From: Candidatus Stahliibacteriota bacterium
GTDB taxonomy: Bacteria > Hydrothermota > Tepidihabitantia > SM23-42
Direction of reading: 5' to 3'
NCBI GenBank assembly: GCA_004376785.1
Contig: SOIY01000059.1
Coordinates: 1 to 8,350, forward strand
Length of the DNA stretch: 8,350 bases
Each line of letters begins with the position of its first letter. Position 1 is the stretch's first letter. The notes beneath the pieces are model-generated. The model saw only the letters and a program-made list of their open reading frames with translations, had not been told where the DNA came from and searched no databases. Both the position numbers and the translations under genes were made by a program. Below are positions 1-6,355 of the stretch, piece after piece.

Positions 1-15
1 TCTCTTGTAAATGAT

Positions 16-43
16 TTGACAAACAAGGATATTTCATTATAAT
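16..43 (+). promoter_or_regulatory. Consensus sigma70-type promoter, leaderless geometry
   Basis: A perfect -35 box TTGACA (16-21) and a perfect -10 box TATAAT (38-43) are separated by 16 nt. Only 5 nt (GATAC) lie between the -10 box and the ATG at 49. The expected transcription start (6-7 nt past the -10) therefore falls on or one base into the start codon, so the mRNA should have no 5' leader and no Shine-Dalgarno site. An in-frame TGA at 43-45 blocks any upstream start, and the signal peptide begins right at this ATG. The boxes are seen directly; the leaderless start is inferred. Confidence 0.85.
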
Positions 44-48
44 GATAC

Positions 49-834
49 ATGCTCAGATCTAAAATTCATTTTTTATTTTTAATCCTTGTTTGTATATTAC
101 TCACCTGTACAAAAACCAATAAAGTGACTGAGGTAATAGATGGTGATACATTCAAGACTGAAAAAGGAGAGACTGTACGGCTTTTAGGAATTAATACACC
201 AGAAATGGGTGATCCTGGAGCAGATATTGCAAAGGATTTTCTTTTACTTTTGATCCTTAACAAAAGTGTACGGTTGGAAAAAGATATTATTGATAAAGAT
301 GATTATAATAGATTATTAAGATACGTTTATGTAAATGGTAATTTTATCAATGCTGAACTTGTAAGAATGGGTTATGCAGAAACACGATTCTATGCACCAG
401 ATACATTATACAGAAAACAGCTTGAAGCATTGGAAAAGATTGCTGTAAGAAATAGAAGGGGGTTATGGTCTTTCGCAGTATTTCAGACACCCGATACTTC
501 AGGTATACTTGCCCGCCCAGTGCCGGAAAAAGAAATTACATATGAGATTATTTCATGGCGCGATGCTGCAAAATATTATGGGCAGACAAAAATTGTTGAA
601 GGTAAGATTATATTATCTAATAATACGGGTAAAGTATGTTTTTTAAATTTTCATAAAAATTGGCGGATATATTTTACTGCAGTTATATTCGCAAGCGATT
701 TTAATAGATTTCCATCTAATCCTGAAGATTATTATTTAAACCGTAAGGTAAGGGTAAAAGGTTTGATCAAGGAATACAAAGGCAAACCAGAGATTATTTT
801 AAAAAGCCCATCGCAGATTGAGATAATCGATTAA
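49..834 (+). CDS. Thermonuclease-domain lipoprotein with C-terminal OB-fold-like domain
   Basis: Predicted surface or periplasmic nuclease of 261 aa that should cleave DNA and/or RNA phosphodiester bonds with calcium. Residues 1-19 are a lipoprotein signal (RSK, hydrophobic core, LLT-C20). Residues 25-142 match the staphylococcal nuclease fold: VIDGDTF (D31, D33, T34), VRLLGINTPE (R44, N49, T50, E52) and YNRLLRYVY (R88, the likely counterpart of the catalytic Arg87). The Ca-binding Asp40 position is Asn49, as in many bacterial homologues. Residues 165-260 look like an OB fold, with a VEGKI strand, a GKVCFLNF strand, VRVKGLIKEYKGKPEI and a terminal SQIEI. Such a domain may hold nucleic acid or position the nuclease. 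It is the only + strand gene, is monocistronic in this window, and converges on the operon ending at 913. The nuclease domain is secure; the OB assignment is by pattern only. Confidence 0.88.
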   Translation: MLRSKIHFLFLILVCILLTCTKTNKVTEVIDGDTFKTEKGETVRLLGINTPEMGDPGADIAKDFLLLLILNKSVRLEKDIIDKDDYNRLLRYVYVNGNFINAELVRMGYAETRFYAPDTLYRKQLEALEKIAVRNRRGLWSFAVFQTPDTSGILARPVPEKEITYEIISWRDAAKYYGQTKIVEGKIILSNNTGKVCFLNFHKNWRIYFTAVIFASDFNRFPSNPEDYYLNRKVRVKGLIKEYKGKPEIILKSPSQIEIID

Positions 835-912
835 AAGACGCCTCAGTTCATTTTTTTTGGTCTCACAACCGCGCCTTCGTGAAAAAATAAGATAGGTTGG
901 AATTTCGAAAGG

Positions 913-1332
913 TTATTCTCCGATTATCTGGATTACTATGTTACGTTGTCTGGGTCTATTGTCAAATTCTGCAAGGACGACTTGCTGCCATGTACCCAGC
1001 AAAAGCTTAGTGTCTTCAAAGGGTATGGTAAGAGAGGGACCCTGAAGCGCTGCCCTTAAGTGGCTGAACCCATTGGCATCGCCCCAGGTGTCATCGTGAT
1101 GATAGTGCCTGTTTGAGGGCACAATTTTTTCGTACATTTCTTGTACATCTTCTATTAAACCGGGTTCAAATTCAAAGGTGGTGATGGCAGCAGTAGATCC
1201 GATGTTAAAGACAGTTACATTACCGTTTTCCAATTTTGAGGACTGGAGTAATTGTGCGATCTTATCTGTAATATTGACGAGATCTCCAGCTCCTTTTGTA
1301 TTCAGCCTGATCCTTTTATTGATGATTTTCAC
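913..1332 (-). CDS. yjbQ: YjbQ/UPF0047 family protein (secondary thiamine-phosphate synthase-like)
   Basis: Small cytosolic protein of 139 aa, the normal length for the YjbQ/UPF0047 family. Family hallmarks are visible: FEPGLIEDV (55-63), the HYHHDDTWGDANGFSHLRA metal-site-like segment (76-94), a G-S-LTIPF stretch (98-105), LLGTWQQVVLAEFD (111-124) and the ending R-Q-R-NIVIQIIGE. E. coli YjbQ has been reported to have weak thiamine-phosphate synthase activity, hence the usual database name; the physiological role of the family remains unsettled. The start is GTG at 1332, one base after the TAA of the upstream ATPase gene, with a strong Shine-Dalgarno sequence inside that gene's end. It is thus translated with the importer operon and is its last gene. 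Whether it has any functional tie to cobalamin uptake is unknown. Confidence 0.9.
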   Translation of the reverse strand: MKIINKRIRLNTKGAGDLVNITDKIAQLLQSSKLENGNVTVFNIGSTAAITTFEFEPGLIEDVQEMYEKIVPSNRHYHHDDTWGDANGFSHLRAALQGPSLTIPFEDTKLLLGTWQQVVLAEFDNRPRQRNIVIQIIGE

Positions 1333-1333
1333 C

Positions 1334-2116
1334 TTATTCTCCTTTTGGATGAAAAAAGATTTGAGGGACGTTTTTATAGGGGTGTTTTATTATCTTTACT
1401 TCAGTTTTATAAACATCGTTTAAGGTTTTTTCGTTTATCAAAGATTGCGGTGTACCTTTTGAAAAGATGCATCCTTTATGCATGAGCACCAGGCGCTGGC
1501 AGTAGAGGCTGGCAAGGTTCAAATCATGATTAACAATGATGATTGACATCCCTTCAGTATTTAATTTTTTTAATAACTCCATAATTGCATATTGATGATG
1601 GAGGTCGAGGTGACTTGTTGGTTCATCGAGGATAAGTATTTCAGGTTCTTGAGCAAGTGCGCGTGCAAGCACAACTCTTTGCCGTTCACCCGAAGATAAA
1701 GAATTTATCGGTCTTTTTCTAAATTCCACGACTTGAGCATATGCTAAGGCATGTTTGGTCGCTTCCAAATCTTTTCTACCTTCCCGCTGGAAAGCACGCA
1801 GATAAGGAAATCTGCCCATAAGCACAATATCCTTTACTGGAAAATTTAAGGCGAAATGGGTTTCCTGTGGTACAAAGGCGATCTTTTGAGCAAGGGTTTT
1901 CTTATCAATGTCATTTATATCCTTGTTAAAGATAAATATATCACCTGTTTTTGGTCTTAATATGCCGCAGAGAATTCTGAGTATGGTCGATTTTCCAGCG
2001 CCGTTAGGGCCAATAATACCAAGGAATTCTTCCTGTTCTAATGAAAAAGAGACATTTTTTATAACGTCTTTTGTATTATAAGAAAAGTAAATATTTTTTG
2101 CTTTAATTGCTTCCAT
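1334..2116 (-). CDS. ABC importer ATPase, FecE/BtuD type
   Basis: Cytosolic ATP-binding subunit (260 aa, typical length) that powers the adjacent BtuC-like permease. All motifs are intact: Walker A GPNGAGKST (36-44), Q-loop FVPQE (Q84), signature LSSGERQ (140-146), Walker B LILDEP (161-166, catalytic E165), D-loop SHLD (168-171) and switch His197 (VNHDL). The segment LMGRFPYLRAF after the Q-loop is characteristic of ATPases for cobalamin, heme and siderophore importers. The ATG at 2116 has no obvious Shine-Dalgarno sequence, but no in-frame ATG, GTG or TTG precedes it before a stop. It follows the permease gene by 85 nt, the largest gap in the operon, which carries hairpins and a possible secondary start. 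Cobalamin is the best substrate guess because of the binding protein, not from the ATPase itself. Confidence 0.93.
   Translation of the reverse strand: MEAIKAKNIYFSYNTKDVIKNVSFSLEQEEFLGIIGPNGAGKSTILRILCGILRPKTGDIFIFNKDINDIDKKTLAQKIAFVPQETHFALNFPVKDIVLMGRFPYLRAFQREGRKDLEATKHALAYAQVVEFRKRPINSLSSGERQRVVLARALAQEPEILILDEPTSHLDLHHQYAIMELLKKLNTEGMSIIIVNHDLNLASLYCQRLVLMHKGCIFSKGTPQSLINEKTLNDVYKTEVKIIKHPYKNVPQIFFHPKGE
1339..1346 (-). promoter_or_regulatory. Shine-Dalgarno site for yjbQ
   Basis: AAAAGGAG lies inside the last codons of the ATPase gene, 6 nt before the GTG at 1332. It is the clearest Shine-Dalgarno sequence in the window and fixes the GTG start. It also shows that the organism uses SD-led initiation for an internal operon gene, in contrast with the leaderless operon heads. 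Confidence 0.75.
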
Positions 2117-2152
2117 AAAAACACGAATTACATATTCGCATTACCTCTTATA
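2103..2152 (-). promoter_or_regulatory. Possible internal leaderless start with 12-codon leader ORF
   Basis: In the permease-ATPase gap, TATAAG (2152-2147) is followed by exactly 5 nt and an ATG (2141), the same geometry as the three operon heads. A weak -35 match, TTGATT (2173-2168), sits 15 nt upstream. The ATG opens a 12-codon frame (MRICNSCFYGSN) whose TAA (2105-2103) lies 11 nt inside the ATPase gene, in another frame. The ATPase ATG has no Shine-Dalgarno sequence, so reinitiation after this short ORF is conceivable. It could easily be chance. Confidence 0.25.
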
Positions 2153-2175
2153 AAGAGCAGCTTGATAAATCAAGC
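2145..2175 (-). other. Two tandem hairpins in the permease-ATPase gap
   Basis: A perfect inverted repeat GCTTGAT-AA-ATCAAGC (2160-2175, as + strand) lies 2 nt from a second one, CTCTT-ATA-AAGAG (2145-2157). No T-run follows on the - strand, so they do not look like a terminator. They could stabilise or process the polycistronic mRNA, or block the weak promoter-like sequence that they overlap. Confidence 0.45.
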
Positions 2176-2201
2176 AACTACATAACGTAGATTGTTTCAT
2201 C

Positions 2202-3107
2202 TTATTTCCTGTAAAGGTAGATAAAAAATGGTACACCAATGAGTGAGGTGACAACGCCTACTGGAAGTTCATACACAGTAATAATACGTGATACAGTATC
2301 GGCAAGCAGCAAGAATGTCGCTCCCAGAATAAATGACGCAGGCAGGTTATACAGATGCTTTGGTCCGAACAGGAGTTTAGATATATGGGGGATGACCAGA
2401 CCAACAAATCCTATAGCACCAACAAGTGATACAGTGAGACCAATAAGAAGAGAGGTGATGAGGAAGATAATCACTGAGAATTTTTGGATATCAATGCCAA
2501 GCCCGGCAGCGGTTTCCAGTCCTTGAGATATAATATCGAGTTCTCTGTGGTACCGGTACAAGAATAACATTAAGACTGCGGAAAGAACGATCATCAATAT
2601 AATAAACAGACGGTTCTCTGCATTTATTATAATGCCAAGATAACCCATTAAAAGATAAAGAATCTCATATAATTCCCGACCGCCCATGACCATTATGATC
2701 ATAACCAGGGAAGAACACAAAAAGCTCATAACCACGCCAGCAAGTATTAATCGGTCCCTGAGCAATCCGCCTTCAATACGTGCAACAGTAAATACAAAGA
2801 AACCAACACCGAGTGAACCGAAAAAAGCAAAGAGCGGGCTGATCGTTCCAAAGAGCAGAATTCCAATTGAGCCGCCCAGAGCTGCACCAGATGCTGAACC
2901 GAGTGTATAGGGTTCAACTAATGGATTGCCAAACAATCCCTGCAAGACACCGCCGCAAAATGCCAGTATGCCGCCGGCAAATATGCCGAGTATTACCCTT
3001 GACAAACGTAACTGGATGATTTCGCTGGTCAACTGTGCAGGTCCAACCATAATACTGACAAATATTGCCAATAAAAAAATTAGAATAACAGGTACGAATT
3101 TATTCAC
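2202..3107 (-). CDS. BtuC/FecCD-type ABC importer permease
   Basis: Inner-membrane translocation subunit of a cobalamin/iron-siderophore-class importer, expected to act as a homodimer. It has 301 aa, slightly short for the family because the N-terminus is compact. Family signatures are clear: LRLSR (33-37), GVLQGLFGNPLVEP (53-66) followed by the glycine-rich GSASGAALGG, GAIGFVGLVIPH (230-241, the cytoplasmic coupling region facing the ATPase), ADTVSR (269-274) and ELPVGVVTSLIGVPFF near the C-terminus. The rest is hydrophobic and compatible with about nine or ten helices. The start is GTG at 3107, overlapping the end of the binding-protein gene by 8 nt, which implies translational coupling. 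The substrate cannot be told from the permease; the neighbour favours cobalamin. Confidence 0.92.
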   Translation of the reverse strand: MNKFVPVILIFLLAIFVSIMVGPAQLTSEIIQLRLSRVILGIFAGGILAFCGGVLQGLFGNPLVEPYTLGSASGAALGGSIGILLFGTISPLFAFFGSLGVGFFVFTVARIEGGLLRDRLILAGVVMSFLCSSLVMIIMVMGGRELYEILYLLMGYLGIIINAENRLFIILMIVLSAVLMLFLYRYHRELDIISQGLETAAGLGIDIQKFSVIIFLITSLLIGLTVSLVGAIGFVGLVIPHISKLLFGPKHLYNLPASFILGATFLLLADTVSRIITVYELPVGVVTSLIGVPFFIYLYRK

Positions 3108-3933
3108 GTATTATCCGTTGTAATTCTTTAAATCCTTCTACTAATCTTGGTCCCGGTCGCAAGATATGATCCTGATTGAGATTTGTATAAACCTTATCTT
3201 TTTTGATTGCGGCGATTTTTTTCCAGGCTAAACGATCTGTAATATTTCCAGGATGCAAAAGAATGATAATCTCTGGATTTCTTTTAATAACCTCTTCCTG
3301 GGATATAACAGGATAATCTTTGTTCAGGTCAGAAAAGACATTTTTTCCACCTGCCATCTCCAGCATTTCATTAAGAAAACTATGCGCACCTATAGTCACA
3401 AGGGGTCGTGGTGAAAGTTCTATGTATACACTTTTTTTTCTCTTATGTTCAGATGGTCCTATATTCATTTTCATGTAATGGATGAGCGAATCTGCTCCAC
3501 GTTCTTTTTTCACTATTTTACCAATGTCGGCTATTTCCTTATAGATATCGTTTAAAGATTTAGGTGATGATACAAAAAAAGTGATCCCCAATTTTTCTAA
3601 TTGTTTTTTTATTCTCATTTGTTCCGGTAGATTCACAATTACGATATCAGGTTTTAATCCTACGATCCTTTCGACTGAAGGATTAGAAAAATCACCTATT
3701 TTATATATTTTCTTTGCGGCTTCGGGATAATTGCAGAATGTTGTGACCCCAACTATATCATTTCCAGCACTAACTGCAAAAAGAATCTCCGTCATTGCCG
3801 GTGAAATTGATACGATCTTAAAACCTGGTTTAACTGATGGCTTATCACAATAACAGTTCGAAAAAATTGTATAAATTACAAATATTGCACAGCTAATGTG
3901 TATTTTTCTTAGCCATCGTAGTTTTTTGAACAT
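3100..3933 (-). CDS. btuF: BtuF-like cobalamin-type substrate-binding protein
   Basis: Exported binding protein (277 aa) that delivers substrate to the adjacent permease. After a basic, hydrophobic leader (1-26) come BtuF-type features: IVSISPAMTEILFA (40-53), VGVTTFCNYP (61-70), IGDFSNPSVERIVGLKPDIVI (79-99), the central helix linker, then PRPLVTIGAHSFLNEMLEMAGG (175-196), the NVFSDL-YPVISQEEVIKRNPEIII stretch (198-224) and a C-terminal RPGPRLVEG (259-267). The PRPLVT-GxxSF-MAGGxNVF pattern resembles E. coli BtuF more than siderophore binders, hence the cobalamin call; heme or another corrinoid remains possible. Cys27 follows IFSN, a non-canonical lipobox, so it may be lipid-anchored or soluble. 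It begins 21 nt after the FecR-domain gene with only a weak Shine-Dalgarno sequence. Confidence 0.85.
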   Translation of the reverse strand: MFKKLRWLRKIHISCAIFVIYTIFSNCYCDKPSVKPGFKIVSISPAMTEILFAVSAGNDIVGVTTFCNYPEAAKKIYKIGDFSNPSVERIVGLKPDIVIVNLPEQMRIKKQLEKLGITFFVSSPKSLNDIYKEIADIGKIVKKERGADSLIHYMKMNIGPSEHKRKKSVYIELSPRPLVTIGAHSFLNEMLEMAGGKNVFSDLNKDYPVISQEEVIKRNPEIIILLHPGNITDRLAWKKIAAIKKDKVYTNLNQDHILRPGPRLVEGFKELQRIIRE

Positions 3934-3954
3934 CGCCTAATCTATGTAATCAGA

Positions 3955-4671
3955 TTATTTAAACATGCCCTTTAGCTTATCTATTCCCTCGTCTTTCTTT
4001 TTCTTCAGCTCTTCCTCTTTTTTCTTCTTTTCTTTTTCAAACTTTTCATGTAATTCGTCTAAGACTGCACCTCGTTTGATGAAGTCATCAAATTTAGTAG
4101 TAAAGGCAGAGATTTCTAAATCAGAAAGTTTGTCAACAAAAGGTACTAATTCTCCTTTTTTTATTATTGACTTGAGATTTTTGTCAACCAATACTTCTTT
4201 TGCACCTTCAATCAGACTTTTAACACCAATTTTTCCTTCAAACACGCTGAAAGAGCTTGTTCCATCTGCATCAATACTTGTCTTAAAGGTCGTACCCCGA
4301 ATAAATGCCTGGGCAGCATCGGTCCTAAGTTCGTATTCATCGCCTTTGTTCAATTTCGCAACCTTTGTTACAATTTCTCCTATTGAGGCGAAGATGCGGT
4401 GGAAAATACCTTTTTTTGTTTCTTCTTTTCTTTCAATTTTTATACTTGAATTTGGCTCAAGGCGAATCAGGGAATAACTGGAAAACTCGATTTCACATGT
4501 TGATTCGTCACCTGTGGTAATGATGTCATTAACATAAAGAGAAGCATTCAGTACTGCTGAATACATTTTTTCTTTCCTTGCTACAGTTACTGTTCCTACT
4601 AAATATGAAATCTTTGCAGGAAGGTCCGCGTTAAAGATAAATAATGTCAGGGCGCCTAATAATATATTCAC
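3955..4671 (-). CDS. FecR-domain exported protein with charged coiled-coil tail
   Basis: 238 aa. Residues 1-19 form a short signal peptide ending around ADLPA. Residues 20-155 match the FecR domain: SYLVGTVTV, LNASLYVNDIITTGDESTCEIEF (41-63), SLIRLEPNSSIKI (67-79), then IGEIVTKVAKLNKGDEYELRTDAAQAFIRGTTFKTSI with the typical RGTTF (125-129), and FSVFEGKIGV (141-150). Residues 200-238 are a Lys/Glu-rich coiled coil with runs such as EKEKKKKEEELKKKK. Classical FecR is an anti-sigma regulator with an N-terminal cytoplasmic part and a membrane helix. Here only the extracytoplasmic domain is present with a signal peptide, so a structural or ligand-binding envelope role is more likely than sigma control. 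The start is GTG, in a 4-nt GTGA overlap with the upstream membrane-protein gene. Confidence 0.85.
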   Translation of the reverse strand: MNILLGALTLFIFNADLPAKISYLVGTVTVARKEKMYSAVLNASLYVNDIITTGDESTCEIEFSSYSLIRLEPNSSIKIERKEETKKGIFHRIFASIGEIVTKVAKLNKGDEYELRTDAAQAFIRGTTFKTSIDADGTSSFSVFEGKIGVKSLIEGAKEVLVDKNLKSIIKKGELVPFVDKLSDLEISAFTTKFDDFIKRGAVLDELHEKFEKEKKKKEEELKKKKDEGIDKLKGMFK

Positions 4672-5324
4672 TTTTTCTGTTTCTTTTTCAATTGCTTATC
4701 AATATATTTTTCCCATAGGTTAGCATGATCCTTTGCTTTAATTTTATCATTTTTTTGCCTGCTACGCACAAAATCCTCAAAGTTCTTAAATTGTTTATAT
4801 TCATATCGTCTTTGTAAATATATTAATGGGAACCCAATAATAATCACATATAAAATTAAAAATTTAGAGCCGTAGCCGAGTGCAATAGAACTTACGAGTA
4901 GAAGAGTACTTAAATAGAATTGTGAGATGTTTTCTTCAGTAACTTTTTTTCCTTTAAAGGATTGTCGTCTTAAAAATATTGAAAAAATAAGCAGGGCAAA
5001 GCCAATGATCTGGATGAAAGGATACAATCCAATTTGATTCTTATGCCACCAGGCAATAGTTGAAATACCAATGATAAAAGAAGAATAGAAGAATAGAGCA
5101 AAAAGAGAACGCAGGGGCCAATTGTACAAAGCTATTGGCAAAAAACCTGTTTGAAAAAAAAGATGTCTTTCGTAATATTCAACACCGAGCCATATAATAA
5201 ATATCATTGTATAAATGTAAGCAATAAGCCAGTTATTGAACGGGTACAGAAAATTATAAAAGAACAGCCCGGAGTACAGACAGATAAAAATTACCCAGAT
5301 GAGTCGTTTCCAGTGTATGCGCAT
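4668..5324 (-). CDS. Multi-pass membrane protein of unknown function
   Basis: 218 aa; no family recognised. About six hydrophobic segments can be drawn (roughly 7-27, 31-50, 72-92, 101-118, 137-151, 153-171), followed by a strongly basic soluble tail (172-218) ending KKKQKK. The Lys/Arg-rich C-terminus and the MRIHWKR start suggest both termini are cytoplasmic. I chose the ATG at 5324 rather than one 54 nt upstream. It lies one base after the stop of the preceding lipoprotein gene, begins the basic-then-hydrophobic pattern expected of a first helix, and has a GGGA about 10 nt upstream; the longer form would overlap the lipoprotein gene by 53 nt. Its stop overlaps the GTG of the FecR-domain gene. 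Tight coupling on both sides suggests that it works with those two envelope proteins. Confidence 0.75.
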   Translation of the reverse strand: MRIHWKRLIWVIFICLYSGLFFYNFLYPFNNWLIAYIYTMIFIIWLGVEYYERHLFFQTGFLPIALYNWPLRSLFALFFYSSFIIGISTIAWWHKNQIGLYPFIQIIGFALLIFSIFLRRQSFKGKKVTEENISQFYLSTLLLVSSIALGYGSKFLILYVIIIGFPLIYLQRRYEYKQFKNFEDFVRSRQKNDKIKAKDHANLWEKYIDKQLKKKQKK

Positions 5325-5325
5325 A

Positions 5326-6285
5326 TTAATAAATTCCCGGTTCCTTGATAGGGGCAAGTAAATCAAATAGATATTCACCTTGATTATCAGGTAAAAGAAC
5401 CTGGTTCGTCTTTATTGATTTACCCCAGACTTTGTATTTTTTTTCTTTATTAAATTCCAATATCTCGTTTTTCGTCATATCTACAGATTTCTGGAATTTC
5501 AATCCGCACATTACATTATTTAAGATTTCCGAAAGACTGATTGAATCCTTTTCTATTACATCGACAAAAAGATATTCTGGATATAGAATTACATTCACAT
5601 CTTTACTAAGAGCGATTTTTGAAAGGACATATTCGTCGAGCCTTTTATTCTCGAGGTATATTTTTCTACTGAGCATATTGTTAAAATTATTCTTAAAATT
5701 TTGTAGTTTTTTCAGTAGTATAGTATCAGCTTCTATTTCTATTGCAGTCATACTTGTGTCGGATAATCCCCGGTCTTTGATGAAAAAATCAATCTTCATA
5801 GGTGGTGAATCGATCATAGCTTTATCTATAACCCAGAGGACATCACTCCTCTGCTTGACAAGAGTTATTGTTATTTCATCAGCAATTGTTAGTGAATCTT
5901 TGTTTTTACACAGAATAGCAAACCTTATACCTTCGTAATTCTTTATGGCATAACCCATAGATACAGGTACAAAAAAATAGTTTATATTATCTACCTGAAA
6001 GACAATTGGATCACCGATAACAAAATCGATGCCAGTGCTGTTTAACAGTTCATAAAACCCCAGCCTTCCTAAAAGTATTGCCATAAATGGTGGATCTGTA
6101 TTGATGTGTCCGATCTTTATACCGGATAAGTTTTTTATTCCTGAAAGAAACGGCTTTTCTCTTTGAATATCTTCATAAAGGGAAGAGAGATATACTGCTT
6201 CGATCTTCTCGACTTTTGGTGCATATTTTTTGGGACAGTTAAGCAGCAGCGGAATGATAAGTAAAAATAGATAGCGACATTTCAT
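5326..6285 (-). CDS. Lipoprotein of unknown function, head of the B12-type importer operon
   Basis: 319 aa. Residues 1-16 are a lipoprotein signal (MKCR, hydrophobic core, LLLN-C17), so it is probably anchored in a membrane facing the periplasm or the outside. The body is mixed alpha/beta. Residues 52-140 (LSGIKIGHINTDPPFMAILLGRL, FVIGDPIVF, YFFVPVSMG, GIRFAILCKN) faintly recall the layout of a 5'-nucleotidase/metallophosphatase domain, where a 'GxDxxxxGNHEF' strand is followed by 'gvKvaviG'. The metal-binding Asp, His and Asn-His motifs are absent, so an enzyme activity is not supported. Residues 185-230 are helical and Lys/Asn-rich. The ATG is fixed by a perfect promoter ending 5 nt upstream. 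It is the first gene of a seven-gene run ending at 913. No function is proposed. Confidence 0.75.
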   Translation of the reverse strand: MKCRYLFLLIIPLLLNCPKKYAPKVEKIEAVYLSSLYEDIQREKPFLSGIKNLSGIKIGHINTDPPFMAILLGRLGFYELLNSTGIDFVIGDPIVFQVDNINYFFVPVSMGYAIKNYEGIRFAILCKNKDSLTIADEITITLVKQRSDVLWVIDKAMIDSPPMKIDFFIKDRGLSDTSMTAIEIEADTILLKKLQNFKNNFNNMLSRKIYLENKRLDEYVLSKIALSKDVNVILYPEYLFVDVIEKDSISLSEILNNVMCGLKFQKSVDMTKNEILEFNKEKKYKVWGKSIKTNQVLLPDNQGEYLFDLLAPIKEPGIY

Positions 6286-6290
6286 TATCT

Positions 6291-6318
6291 ATTATAGCTA
6301 CACATGGACTTATGTCAA
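6291..6318 (-). promoter_or_regulatory. Consensus promoter of the lipoprotein-importer operon, leaderless geometry
   Basis: On the - strand, a perfect TTGACA (6318-6313), a 16-nt spacer and a perfect TATAAT (6296-6291) are followed by 5 nt (AGATA) and the ATG at 6285. This is the same layout as the promoter at 16-43. Transcription should begin on or next to the ATG, leaving no room for a 5' UTR riboswitch or operator-rich leader. It probably drives all seven genes down to 913 and looks strong and constitutive unless a repressor binds over it. Confidence 0.88.
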
Positions 6319-6355
6319 GTAATTACATGGAGAGTCCTGAAGGAATATAGGTATT

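Noticed and set aside
835..912. Possible transcription terminators between the convergent nuclease and yjbQ genes (T8 at 851-858 on +, T6 on - near 885).
   Set aside because: The stems before the T-runs are weak: a 6-bp stem with a wobble pair and a 19-nt loop on +, and about 4 bp on -. The one clear TCAC...GTGA hairpin is followed by A-runs, not T-runs, in either direction.
3934..3954. A separate leaderless promoter for btuF (TAGATT then 5 nt then ATG).
   Set aside because: The -10 matches only 4 of 6 positions and there is no -35 match 16 nt upstream. The gap to the FecR-domain gene is just 21 nt, so co-transcription is simpler.
3965..4477. A 170-codon + strand open frame opposite the FecR-domain gene.
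   Set aside because: Its Ser/Phe-rich runs are the mirror of the Lys/Glu codons of the coiled-coil tail on the - strand; it shows no protein-like pattern or start signal.
5325..5378. A longer form of the membrane protein starting at 5378.
   Set aside because: It would overlap the lipoprotein gene by 53 nt and add 18 residues before the natural basic-hydrophobic start of the first helix. The ATG at 5324 fits operon spacing better.
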